Translations under genes and position numbers: made by a program
Notes under the pieces: generated by a model
What the model saw: only the letters and a program-made list of their open reading frames with translations
Told to the model about the DNA's origin: nothing
The model's database searches: none
Source of the DNA: an uncultured Clostridia bacterium
GTDB taxonomy: Bacteria; Bacillota; Clostridia; Christensenellales; Borkfalkiaceae
Assembly: GCA_947624005.1 (NCBI GenBank)
Contig: CANQHV010000002.1
Coordinates: 124,001-188,000 of the forward strand
Direction: 5' to 3'
DNA: 64,000 nucleotides
Shown: positions 27,356 through 34,179 of the stretch, piece after piece
Numbering within the stretch: position 1 is the first letter of the stretch
How the letters are laid out: each line of letters begins with the position of its first letter

Positions 27356-27944
27356 TATAAAAATCGCAATAACGGGAGGAATAGGCAGCGGGAAGTCAAC
27401 CGTAGCCGATTTTATACGGCAAGCGGGCTACCCTGTGTTTTCGTGCGACAAAATTTACGCCGAGCTTTTGACTGATTCCGACTTTATTGATATGCTCTGC
27501 CGCGAGTTCGGCGACGTAAAACTTGCAGACGGTTCGCTTGACCGTAAAAAACTTTCGAATGTGATTTTTAACAGTACGGAAAAAAGGAAGAGGTTGGATG
27601 AATTAACCCACCCGCTTATAATGCGTTCGGCGTTCGGTAAAATGAGCGGTTTTAAGATATCGTTTTTAGAGGTTCCGTTGCTGTTCGAAAACGGTTTTGA
27701 AAAACTTTTCGACGGCGTTATAGTAATTTTAAGGGCGGAAGAGGAGAGAATTAATGCAATTGTCGCGCGTGATAAAATCAGTAAAAATAAGGCTGTTTTA
27801 AGGCTAAAAAGTCAATTAAATTATAAAAATTTGAGTTTTGCAGACTACTATGTCACACATAATGACTATAATTTGGACTTTTTAAAAGAGTGCGTTGACA
27901 CCACTTTGTTCCTTATCGAAAAATCTTTTGCAAAACCTTTGTAA
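27342..27944 (+). CDS. coaE: Dephospho-CoA kinase
   Basis: 200 residues, the usual length. Walker A is GGIGSGKSTVADF at residues 11-23, followed by the CoA-binding CDKIYAELL and LDRKKLSNVIF, and EVPLLFE. It phosphorylates the 3' ribose hydroxyl of dephospho-CoA in the last step of CoA synthesis. The gene overlaps polA by 14 nt, a common pairing in Firmicutes, and ends before a strong terminator. Confidence 0.95.
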   Translation: MTQNNIKIAITGGIGSGKSTVADFIRQAGYPVFSCDKIYAELLTDSDFIDMLCREFGDVKLADGSLDRKKLSNVIFNSTEKRKRLDELTHPLIMRSAFGKMSGFKISFLEVPLLFENGFEKLFDGVIVILRAEEERINAIVARDKISKNKAVLRLKSQLNYKNLSFADYYVTHNDYNLDFLKECVDTTLFLIEKSFAKPL

Positions 27945-27969
27945 ATTATATACAATACTTGATTAAATG

Positions 27970-28006
27970 AAATAATCCACCCGTAAAGCAGGTGGATTAT
28001 TTTTAA
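27970..28006. terminator. Bidirectional terminator between coaE and the accessory patch
   Basis: A 12-bp stem AAATAATCCACC/GGTGGATTATTT with a 9-nt loop and T-rich flanks on the plus strand; the A-rich left arm gives a U-tract on the minus strand too. It separates converging genes. Confidence 0.9.
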
Positions 28007-28008
28007 TT

Positions 28009-28803
28009 TTAAGGGCGGTCGGTTAATTTATCTGTGTAGTTTTCGGCTCTGTACTGTTCGTAAATGCGTTTGCCTACCAAAGTGATTGCGCCTTTCGGAC
28101 AAAGACTTATGCAACGGTAGCACATTGTGCATTTTCCTCGCGGCGAAATCGCGCCGTTTTCGAGGGAAAGATTTTTCATAGGGCAAACGAGTGAGCAGTT
28201 TCCGCATCCAACGCAAAGCGTTTTGTCTATTTTCAATTTGTCGCTGTAATTTTTAGTCTTATTGCGGAGCCATAGCCTTTGACCGAATAAACCGCAAAGG
28301 TGAGCAAAAACGCCCAAACCGTCGTGCGGAGATTTTCCGCTTTTGATTTTCAAAGCCCAAAGCTCAATTTTTTCTTCCGCGCGGCGAATTGTCTGTATTT
28401 TATCTTCATCGCTTTTCTTTAAAAGTTTGCTGTCGCACACGCTATCGGGCATTTTAAGGTGCAGACCGCCCGATACGGAAGCCCCGCATTTTTTCAGAAG
28501 TCTTGCCGCACAGCCTGCGCCGTCGCCGCTGAACGCGCCCATCGTCGCAACGCATAAAACGTTTTTACCTTTCCAAAGCTCTTTGTTTCCGATAATAAAA
28601 TCGCGAACCATTTTCGGAGCGTTGGAAAACTGCACGGGATAACCGAGAACGATATTTTCGTAAGCCCCGACCGTGGAGGTGGCGGCGGCGTCCTCGATTG
28701 CGACAATCGGCGCGTTTTCGTCTAACAGTTTTACGAGTTTTGAAACACAAAACTCCGTGTTTCCCGTGCCGCTTAAATAAATTGCGCAATATTTCTTTTC
28801 CAT
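28009..28803 (-). CDS. EFR1-type flavodoxin/ferredoxin fusion
   Basis: 264 residues. The N-terminal half is flavodoxin-like: YLSGTGNTEFC binds the FMN phosphate and YPVQFSNAP and TMGAFSGDGAG match flavin-ring loops. The C-terminal part holds two 4Fe-4S motifs, CVGCGNCSLVCP and CTMCYRCISLCP. This is the EFR1-family layout common in Clostridia, presumed to pass electrons between ferredoxin and a flavin. The partner is unknown. It follows a pyridoxamine-phosphate-oxidase-like gene with one base between them, so the two are co-transcribed. Confidence 0.88.
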   Translation of the reverse strand: MEKKYCAIYLSGTGNTEFCVSKLVKLLDENAPIVAIEDAAATSTVGAYENIVLGYPVQFSNAPKMVRDFIIGNKELWKGKNVLCVATMGAFSGDGAGCAARLLKKCGASVSGGLHLKMPDSVCDSKLLKKSDEDKIQTIRRAEEKIELWALKIKSGKSPHDGLGVFAHLCGLFGQRLWLRNKTKNYSDKLKIDKTLCVGCGNCSLVCPMKNLSLENGAISPRGKCTMCYRCISLCPKGAITLVGKRIYEQYRAENYTDKLTDRP

Positions 28804-28804
28804 T

Positions 28805-29218
28805 CTATAACTCTATTGTTTCTGTTTTAAAATCGCAATAATATTCGGCTGTAATGCCCTTGAATTTCAATACGCAATAGTCGGGGTCGGTCACGCCTTG
28901 TTTATAAAACAGCTTATCGCCGAAGCGCCAAATTTCGTCTTTCGTCGTTTGGTCGGTGCAAACTTGCATTTCACCTATAATCGAAACGCCTTGATACTTG
29001 AATTTTCCGCGCTTATAGAAATAGATACAAGCCTTATTGTTTGACAAATACTGCTTTATTTTATTGGACGAGGTGTTTGTGGTGAAATAAATTTCGTTTC
29101 CGTCTATCTTACGCGGGGCAAGCATTGCCCTTATGACGGGATACCCTTTATCGTTGACGGAAGCAATAAACGCCGTCTTTTGTTCGGATATAAATTGATA
29201 AATTTGCGCTTTATCCAT
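28805..29218 (-). CDS. Pyridoxamine 5'-phosphate oxidase-like flavoprotein
   Basis: 137 residues, a single split-barrel domain: FIASVNDKGYPVIRAM near residue 17, KIDGNEIYFTTNTSSNK near 37 and CIYFYKRGKFKYQGVSIIG near 63. Such small proteins bind FMN or F420-like cofactors and reduce varied substrates; most are not the true PdxH. It is translated just before the EFR1 flavodoxin/ferredoxin, which could supply electrons; that link is inference. Confidence 0.85.
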   Translation of the reverse strand: MDKAQIYQFISEQKTAFIASVNDKGYPVIRAMLAPRKIDGNEIYFTTNTSSNKIKQYLSNNKACIYFYKRGKFKYQGVSIIGEMQVCTDQTTKDEIWRFGDKLFYKQGVTDPDYCVLKFKGITAEYYCDFKTETIEL

Positions 29219-29244
29219 TGTTTAATCTCTCCGTGGAATTGAAT

Positions 29245-29562
29245 TTACTGCTTTTTCATTTTCGGCGTCGGCAGGTCGTCATACATTGCCTCAAATAATC
29301 CCGTCAAAAAAGCCTTATCGTCCACATTGTCCACATTGAGCATTTCCTTTGCACCCTCATACGGCAAGGAATACTCCGCTTGGGGCAAATAGGCGACGGC
29401 GGATTTCACGGGTTTTACAAGCAACCTGTCATCGTAGATACCGCCGACAAGTTTACCGCGATAGTAAATCAGAAACTCACCCATCATAGGCTTGTAGGTT
29501 ATGTCTTTTAAGCCTGAAAGTTGCTCTAAAATGAAATTCAAATATTGCTTGCTTGACGGCAT
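29245..29562 (-). CDS. TfoX/Sxy N-terminal domain protein
   Basis: 105 residues from the ATG at 29562, chosen because GCGGAGGAATT precedes it, whereas the upstream in-frame ATG has no ribosome-binding site. The sequence (YLNFILEQLSGL, YKPMMGEFLIYYRGKLVGGIYDD, YEGAKEML) is the small TfoX_N fold. In Proteobacteria Sxy/TfoX regulates competence, but the short Firmicutes homologues have no known role. It lies in a minus-strand accessory patch. Confidence 0.85.
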   Translation of the reverse strand: MPSSKQYLNFILEQLSGLKDITYKPMMGEFLIYYRGKLVGGIYDDRLLVKPVKSAVAYLPQAEYSLPYEGAKEMLNVDNVDDKAFLTGLFEAMYDDLPTPKMKKQ

Positions 29563-29578
29563 AATTCCTCCGCAAAAT

Positions 29579-30016
29579 TTATTGTTCAATGTTTTTATAA
29601 CTAATCGTAATATGACCTAACCCGAAAATAACGGAACACAGTATAAGCGGAACCGACAGCACCATAATGCCGCTGAACAGAAAAATTGCAGTGGGTGTTA
29701 TGGATAGCCAAAGCATTTTTGCTTTGCCGCGTCCTTTGCGATATATTATCCAACCTAATAAATATAGCGCGATAAGCGCTCCGTTTACCGATAAATATAC
29801 CACGAGGGCAAAATCGAACCAAAAATCAAAGTAGGTGTAAGGAATGTTAAAAATCATAAACGCCATACAACCGTAGCGCCCGATTTGCTCTAAAATAACA
29901 ATAGGCTTATTGCTGAATTTATTTTCCGCCGCGCCATTGTCTGTAACCGCGCTTATTATATTCGGTATCATAATGATTGCAACCGCAATCAAGCCGTAAT
30001 AATTAAACCAGCCCAT
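29579..30016 (-). CDS. Small membrane protein of unknown function
   Basis: 145 residues from the ATG at 30016 (MGWFNYYG); an earlier in-frame start would run into the preceding gene. Four hydrophobic segments are seen (about 5-22, 48-65, 72-95 and 108-140), so it is an integral membrane protein. It has no motif I recognise. The upstream gene encodes a lipoprotein and the downstream gene a TfoX-like protein; all are on the minus strand. Confidence 0.65.
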   Translation of the reverse strand: MGWFNYYGLIAVAIIMIPNIISAVTDNGAAENKFSNKPIVILEQIGRYGCMAFMIFNIPYTYFDFWFDFALVVYLSVNGALIALYLLGWIIYRKGRGKAKMLWLSITPTAIFLFSGIMVLSVPLILCSVIFGLGHITISYKNIEQ

Positions 30017-30033
30017 AATCACTGAATTGAAAT

Positions 30034-30456
30034 TTATTTCTCTGATTTTTCCAAAACAAACGAAAAGCTGCCATCGTTGCAATTACCGTCTGATTCAATT
30101 ATTATGTAAATTGTTTTATTGCCTGTAAAAGTTTCGGTTTTTCCGTCAACAGAACCGTTTGTTTCAATTTCAAATAAGTTCAGCTTTTCATCATTAAAAT
30201 CATAGTAAACGTTTATATTTCCTTCTTCCAACATCGCTTCATAAGTTATAAATACCTCGTCTGCGCTATTGTTTTTCAAATGCATTACGTATGTTCCGTT
30301 AAAACTATCAAATGAAACCGAAGCTTTATTTGAGGTATTTGACCTTACCATCAGCGTAGCACTATAATGGCTTACATATTTATTTTCGCAAGCAGACAAT
30401 GTAAAACAGAATACCAATGTTACCACTGCAATGATTACACTTGCAAATTTTTTCAT
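30034..30456 (-). CDS. Putative lipoprotein
   Basis: 140 residues with a lipoprotein leader: MKKFASV, a hydrophobic core and the lipobox LSAC, so Cys23 would carry the lipid. The mature part is Ser/Asn/Thr-rich, beta-strand in character and of no family I know. Codon use is AT-rich compared with the core genes around it. It ends 17 nt before the membrane-protein gene and may share its transcript. Confidence 0.7.
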   Translation of the reverse strand: MKKFASVIIAVVTLVFCFTLSACENKYVSHYSATLMVRSNTSNKASVSFDSFNGTYVMHLKNNSADEVFITYEAMLEEGNINVYYDFNDEKLNLFEIETNGSVDGKTETFTGNKTIYIIIESDGNCNDGSFSFVLEKSEK

Positions 30457-30484
30457 AATACATTTCTCCGCTAAGTTGAAATAT

Positions 30485-31054
30485 CTATTTTACATTTTTG
30501 AAATAGTCCTCGCGCAAAATACCGCGTTCCACCATATCGACGCGCTCCCCTGTCGTGGGAGGGCGGAAGAACTTTCTGCGCGTCCCCTTGTAGGCGAGCC
30601 CGCACTTTTCCATGACGCGGGAGGAGCCGATATTCTCCGCCGCATGCTCGCCGTCGATGCGGAAAAATCCCACTTCCTCAAAGCAATAGCGCAGAACTTC
30701 GGAAAGAGCCTCCGTCATGATGCCCTTTCCCCACCACGCCTTGCCCATGCAGTAGCCGACCGTGCCGCGTTCCTGAAAGTCGTCCACGAGCAGAACGGCA
30801 ATGTCGCCGATGAGGACGTTTCCCGCCTTTAAGACAATTGCCCATTTGTAGGTCTGAGGCTCCGCGCTCTGCTGTTCCCATATTTTGAGAAGCGCTCGCG
30901 TCACTTCGACGTCCCCGTGCGGCGCCCATGTGAGGTATTTTGTGACGTCGGGGTCGTTCATCCAATGCGCAAACGCCTCTTCGGCGTCGCTTTCTTTCCA
31001 CCTGCGAAGGAGTAGCCGCTCCGTTTCAAGAATTTTCGTACCCTTGTGTTGCAT
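30485..31054 (-). CDS. GNAT family N-acetyltransferase (RimJ/RimL-like)
   Basis: 189 residues from the ATG at 31054; upstream in-frame ATGs exist but would add residues unlike the family. ILETERLLLRRW at the start, VGYCMGKAWWGKGIMTEAL (acetyl-CoA binding loop) and RIDGEHAAENIGSSRVMEKCGL are the marks of the RimJ/RimL-type GNAT fold. The substrate is unknown. The gene is markedly more GC-rich than the lipoprotein and membrane-protein genes either side, a sign of recent transfer. Confidence 0.9.
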   Translation of the reverse strand: MQHKGTKILETERLLLRRWKESDAEEAFAHWMNDPDVTKYLTWAPHGDVEVTRALLKIWEQQSAEPQTYKWAIVLKAGNVLIGDIAVLLVDDFQERGTVGYCMGKAWWGKGIMTEALSEVLRYCFEEVGFFRIDGEHAAENIGSSRVMEKCGLAYKGTRRKFFRPPTTGERVDMVERGILREDYFKNVK

Positions 31055-31144
31055 ATCTTTATCCGCTAAATTACTGTTTATCATTTCAATTATACAATAA
31101 AAACAAGAGAAACGCAAGTGGGGCGACGATAGCAGATAAAAACA

Positions 31145-31185
31145 AAACCGAACCGATTACCCATAACTGGTAATCGGTTCGGTTT
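31145..31185 (-). terminator. Perfect 17-bp hairpin terminator
   Basis: AAACCGAACCGATTACC pairs fully with GGTAATCGGTTCGGTTT around a 7-nt loop. On the minus strand it is followed by TTTTGTTTTTA, so it terminates transcription from the membrane-protein gene at 31337. Confidence 0.85.
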
Positions 31186-31251
31186 ATCGTATCGGTGAAA
31201 ACTCATCGTTTGTACCGTAGGGCATACGGAACTTATGAAGCGAAGCGCAAT

Positions 31252-31292
31252 AAGTATAGTGTGCTATACTATGCTATACTATGGTATAGATG
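31252..31292. repeat. Short CTATACTATG repeats
   Basis: The motif GCTATACTATG occurs twice in tandem with a related GGTATAGATG, forming overlapping imperfect palindromes. No gene covers 31186-31336. Confidence 0.5.
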
Positions 31293-31336
31293 CCCATCGT
31301 CCGTGGGTGTAGTCTAATGCTTTCAGAATAGATATC

Positions 31337-31768
31337 TCAATGCAAAACTTTATTACCGACTCGCAGAGTATAATTATTTAATGTAAAAATGCCGACCCTT
31401 AAATTTACTTTTTCTCCATCCAAATCACATTCCATTGGACTTGCTCCCCACCAAGAACCAGTATGCTTATCAACAATTTCATCGTCTAAAATCAAATAAT
31501 CACACGTCCAACCTAAATAGAGACTAATTTCATGATTCTTGTATTTGTATGTATGAAATTTGACTACTGCTAATGTGCAAAATAGAAATACTAAACAGAA
31601 AATATCCGCAACGCCTACAAAAACAAAGAATAACAAGTACATGCCATCGTCTTTTATTGCGTATAAACAAATAAACCAAATAGTAATCGCAAGAAAAAAC
31701 AAAAACGAAATTGTCCATGCCGTTTTTACGTTGCGTTTTTTCTTCATAAAGCGTTCTTTATTTGACAT
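31337..31768 (-). CDS. Membrane protein of unknown function
   Basis: 143 residues: a basic N-terminus (residues 1-15, with KKKRNVK), two membrane helices (about 17-35 and 42-66), then a soluble domain with SLYLGWTCDYLILDDEIVDKH and NLRVGIFTLNNYTLRVG, a strand-rich pattern reminiscent of a small PH-like barrel. I do not recognise the family. The gene is AT-rich and isolated behind a terminator. Confidence 0.6.
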   Translation of the reverse strand: MSNKERFMKKKRNVKTAWTISFLFFLAITIWFICLYAIKDDGMYLLFFVFVGVADIFCLVFLFCTLAVVKFHTYKYKNHEISLYLGWTCDYLILDDEIVDKHTGSWWGASPMECDLDGEKVNLRVGIFTLNNYTLRVGNKVLH

Positions 31769-31913
31769 GTTTTCTCCTTGAATTTCCTTTTATAAAAGTA
31801 AATCGGTTGCTTTGTAGCATTGCAATTATAGCATAAAAACATAGTAAGCGCAAGTGTTAAACAATGCTTGCGATAAAAAATAGCCTGAACACATAGGTTC
31901 AAGCTATTAAGAC
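31769..31913. other. Intergenic, hairpin only
   Basis: No credible gene. A small hairpin (TAGCCTGAAC/GTTCAAGCTA, 31881-31907) flanked by A-rich and T-rich runs lies just before the duplicated tRNA end and could terminate transcription. Confidence 0.4.
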
Positions 31914-32065
31914 TTGGTGCACTCAACAGGAGTTGCGCCTTTGGCGGCGCGCCCCGACGAACAGCGCACTGCGCTGTTCGGTTTGCGATACAACTTTTCG
32001 GTGTTTATACTTATCTTCGCAAACCGCTCGCTCCCGCTCGCGTCTCCACCCTCAACTCCTGTTGA
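31914..32065. repeat. Duplicated tRNA-Leu 3' end bounded by an inverted copy
   Basis: TTGGTGCACTCAACAGGAGTTG (31914-31935) is a perfect 22-bp copy of the 3' end of the tRNA-Leu at 32117-32138, including the encoded CCA. A 13-bp inverted copy, CAACTCCTGTTGA, lies at 32053-32065. The 117 bases between them are GC-rich and contain GCGCC hairpins (CGCCTTTGGCGGCG) but no gene. The arrangement is like that next to the other tRNA-Leu. Confidence 0.85.
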
Positions 32066-32081
32066 AAATAAGTTATAAAAC

Positions 32082-32118
32082 AAACACAATGGGCGATTAA
32101 ATATCGCCCACTGTGTTT
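32082..32118 (-). terminator. Terminator of tRNA-Leu(AAG)
   Basis: A 16-base arm AAACACAATGGGCGAT pairs with ATCGCCCACTGTGTTT (one mismatch) and is followed on the minus strand by TTTGTTTT. It begins at the encoded CCA. Confidence 0.85.
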
Positions 32119-32200
32119 GGTGCACTCAACAGGAGTTGAACCTGCATGGTCTCCCACAAGATCCTTAGTCTTGCGCGTCTGCCAATTCCGCCATGAGTGC
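32118..32200 (-). tRNA. tRNA-Leu, anticodon AAG
   Basis: On the minus strand the acceptor GCACTCA pairs with TGAGTGC, the D arm has GGCGGAATTGGCAGAC, and the anticodon stem CAAGA/TCTTG encloses loop CTAAGGA, giving anticodon AAG (codon CUU). A long variable arm and T loop TTCAACT follow; CCA is encoded. Most bacteria read CUU with GAG or UAG, so an A34 tRNA-Leu is uncommon. Confidence 0.9.
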
Positions 32201-32219
32201 AAAATTCAAAAGCAAATTG

Positions 32220-32248
32220 ATTTTATAATATTTGGAATACAATGTCAA
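32220..32248 (-). promoter_or_regulatory. Promoter of tRNA-Leu(AAG)
   Basis: Minus strand TTGACA (32248-32243), a 17-nt spacer and TAAAAT (32225-32220), ending 19 nt before the mature tRNA. Confidence 0.8.
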
Positions 32249-32333
32249 GCCAAAATGCAATGCAAAACGAAAATTTTTGTTTCATTATTTTTGCGGTCGT
32301 TCTTTTTTGCGGTTATGAAAAATAGATTAAATT

Positions 32334-33236
32334 ATGAGTTTGTCCTTTCTGCCTTCGGAAATTTTTGACGCGGTAAGCAATCTTAATCAGAATTTCTTAA
32401 CCGAAATTAGATTGCGGAAAGGTCTGCCCGTAATAGTGGAGTACAAGGGGAAGTATTGTTATCTTACGCGGTCGGGAATTTCTGACGACAGGTTTCCGAT
32501 AGTGGCGAAAGACATTTCGCAGGTATTGTTCAAGGCTGTGAACGGCAGTTTTTACAGCTATTCCGAGCAAATGAAAAGCGGTTTTATAACTGTCGGACAC
32601 GGTGTAAGAATAGGAATTGCGGGCGAATACGTTACCCAAGGCGGCGTTATAACCGCCGTCAGGTGCGTTACTTCAATGAATATCCGTATCCCGCACGAGG
32701 TTAAAGGGTGTTCGGACGGCGTGTATTCGGAATTGTTTTCGGACGGTGTTAAAAGCACGCTTTTAGTATCAAAGCCGGGGTACGGGAAAACTACTATGCT
32801 GCGCGACCTCGCCGCGAAGTTTTCGGAAAAATTGCATTTAAATATATTGATTTTCGACGAGCGCAACGAGATTGCGGCTATAAATTCCGACGGCGACGGC
32901 TTTTATATAGGCGAAACGGTGGACGTTGTAAGGTGCGCAGATAAATTCGGGGCGATATCGAGCGCGATAAGGGCTATGAAGCCGCAACTTATAATCACAG
33001 ACGAACTGTACGGCGACGACGACATAAAGGCGGTAAAATATGCGGTCGATTGCGGAATTTGCGTAATTGCTTCGTCGCACGTTACTTCAAAAAGCGAACT
33101 TGAAAAAATGCCGTTCGAGTATTTCGTAAAACTGACGGGGATTGGGCAAAAGCCCGAAATTTATGATAAAAATTTTAATACTTATAGGTGTGGTGGGGTT
33201 GACGACGGCGATAGGCGTGTTTGTATCGGCGGGTAA
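32334..33236 (+). CDS. spoIIIAA: Stage III sporulation protein AA
   Basis: 300 residues, the usual length. It is the cytoplasmic secretion-type ATPase of the mother-cell/forespore channel: Walker A KPGYGKTTMLRDLA near residue 147, Walker B LIITDEL near 222, and the family's N-terminal TEIRLRKGLPV. It powers or assembles the SpoIIIA-SpoIIQ channel that keeps the engulfed forespore alive. It is the first of eight genes in family order. No clear Shine-Dalgarno sequence precedes the ATG. A sigma-E promoter is expected but I could not place one with confidence. Confidence 0.95.
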   Translation: MSLSFLPSEIFDAVSNLNQNFLTEIRLRKGLPVIVEYKGKYCYLTRSGISDDRFPIVAKDISQVLFKAVNGSFYSYSEQMKSGFITVGHGVRIGIAGEYVTQGGVITAVRCVTSMNIRIPHEVKGCSDGVYSELFSDGVKSTLLVSKPGYGKTTMLRDLAAKFSEKLHLNILIFDERNEIAAINSDGDGFYIGETVDVVRCADKFGAISSAIRAMKPQLIITDELYGDDDIKAVKYAVDCGICVIASSHVTSKSELEKMPFEYFVKLTGIGQKPEIYDKNFNTYRCGGVDDGDRRVCIGG

Positions 33237-33588
33237 AAAAAGGCGAATGCAGATTTTTGCCGAGCTGTACGAATTCAACGAGCAGTTGCTTCTGAACCTT
33301 AAATACGCGCAAAACCCCATTGACAAAGTCGCCGCGCCGTTTAAATTTGTGCCCGATATTATAAGCGGCAAAAGCCTGCTTGACGGAAGCGACGGCGAAG
33401 TTTTAAGGGATTATGCCGAAAATCTCGGCAAGACGGACGCGCTTTCGCAAATAGATTATCTGAACGAAAGAAAGGCGGTTCTTACAAAATACAGGGACGA
33501 AAGTCAGACGGATTATAAAAAATACAGCTCGCTTTATATCAAAATTTTCTTTCTTGCGGGCGTTTTGATGGCAGTTTTGCTTGCTTGA
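33163..33588 (+). CDS. spoIIIAB: Stage III sporulation protein AB
   Basis: 141 residues from the ATG at 33163, inside the end of spoIIIAA (74 nt overlap). It has an N-terminal helix (about 3-21), the family segment FAELYEFNEQLLLNLKYAQNP and a C-terminal membrane helix ending at the last residue. The protein resembles GspF-like platform proteins and is slightly shorter than the Bacillus protein. Position and order make the call firm. Confidence 0.9.
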   Translation: MIKILILIGVVGLTTAIGVFVSAGKKRRMQIFAELYEFNEQLLLNLKYAQNPIDKVAAPFKFVPDIISGKSLLDGSDGEVLRDYAENLGKTDALSQIDYLNERKAVLTKYRDESQTDYKKYSSLYIKIFFLAGVLMAVLLA

Positions 33589-33786
33589 ATGGATATCAGT
33601 ATAATTTTCAAAATAGCCGCCGTCGGCATAATAATTACGATAATCTGTCAAGTCCTTAAAAAATCAGACAGAGATGACATAGCTACGCTTGTAAGTTTGG
33701 TCGGGCTTATAATCGTACTTACAGTCGTAATTTCAATGATTGCCGATTTGTTTTCGCAGATAAGACAGCTGTTTGATTTGTTTTAA
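33589..33786 (+). CDS. spoIIIAC: Stage III sporulation protein AC
   Basis: 65 residues with two membrane helices (about 5-22 and 38-58) around the conserved VLKKSDRDDIATLVSLVG. It starts on the base after the spoIIIAB stop. It is a small integral membrane part of the SpoIIIA channel. Confidence 0.94.
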   Translation: MDISIIFKIAAVGIIITIICQVLKKSDRDDIATLVSLVGLIIVLTVVISMIADLFSQIRQLFDLF

Positions 33787-34179
33787 ATGTATGTTTTTCG
33801 CTTATGCTGTATCGCCGTCATTACAGCGGTATGCGCCTTTATTTTAAAAAGCCATAAATCGGAGTTGGTTCCGCTTTGTCTTGCCGCGGGCGGCATTATT
33901 ATTTTTCTGTATACTTTCGATTATCTTACCGAAAGCGTCAGATTTATAAAAGAATTTACTGAAAACGCGGGAATTGACAACGAGGTTGTTCGCGCGATAT
34001 TCAAAATAGTGGGGATAGGATTTCTTGTCGAACTTACAGCGTCGTCCGTAAAAGACCTCGGATTCGAAAGTATTGCGGACAAGCTTATTTTGTGCGGGAA
34101 AATCATAATTTTCGTCGTGGCGATACCCATACTTTCAAGCACATATAAAATTATTGTTTCGCTTATTCGTCTGACATGA
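33787..34179 (+). CDS. spoIIIAD: Stage III sporulation protein AD
   Basis: 130 residues, four membrane helices, with KSHKSELVPLCLAAGGII near residue 24, TENAGIDNEVVRAIFKIVGIGFLVE and TASSVKDLGFESIADKLILCGK, all family-typical. It starts directly after spoIIIAC and overlaps spoIIIAE by 4 nt (ATGA). Confidence 0.94.
   Translation: MYVFRLCCIAVITAVCAFILKSHKSELVPLCLAAGGIIIFLYTFDYLTESVRFIKEFTENAGIDNEVVRAIFKIVGIGFLVELTASSVKDLGFESIADKLILCGKIIIFVVAIPILSSTYKIIVSLIRLT

Noticed and set aside
28009..32200. A genomic island integrated at tRNA-Leu
   Set aside because: No integrase lies in the patch and the duplicated tRNA ends are only 200 bp apart, so they do not bound the accessory genes.
31907..32202. 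Minus-strand open frames through tRNA-Leu(AAG) and its duplicate
   Set aside because: They translate the tRNA and its copied end; no start signal or protein-like composition.
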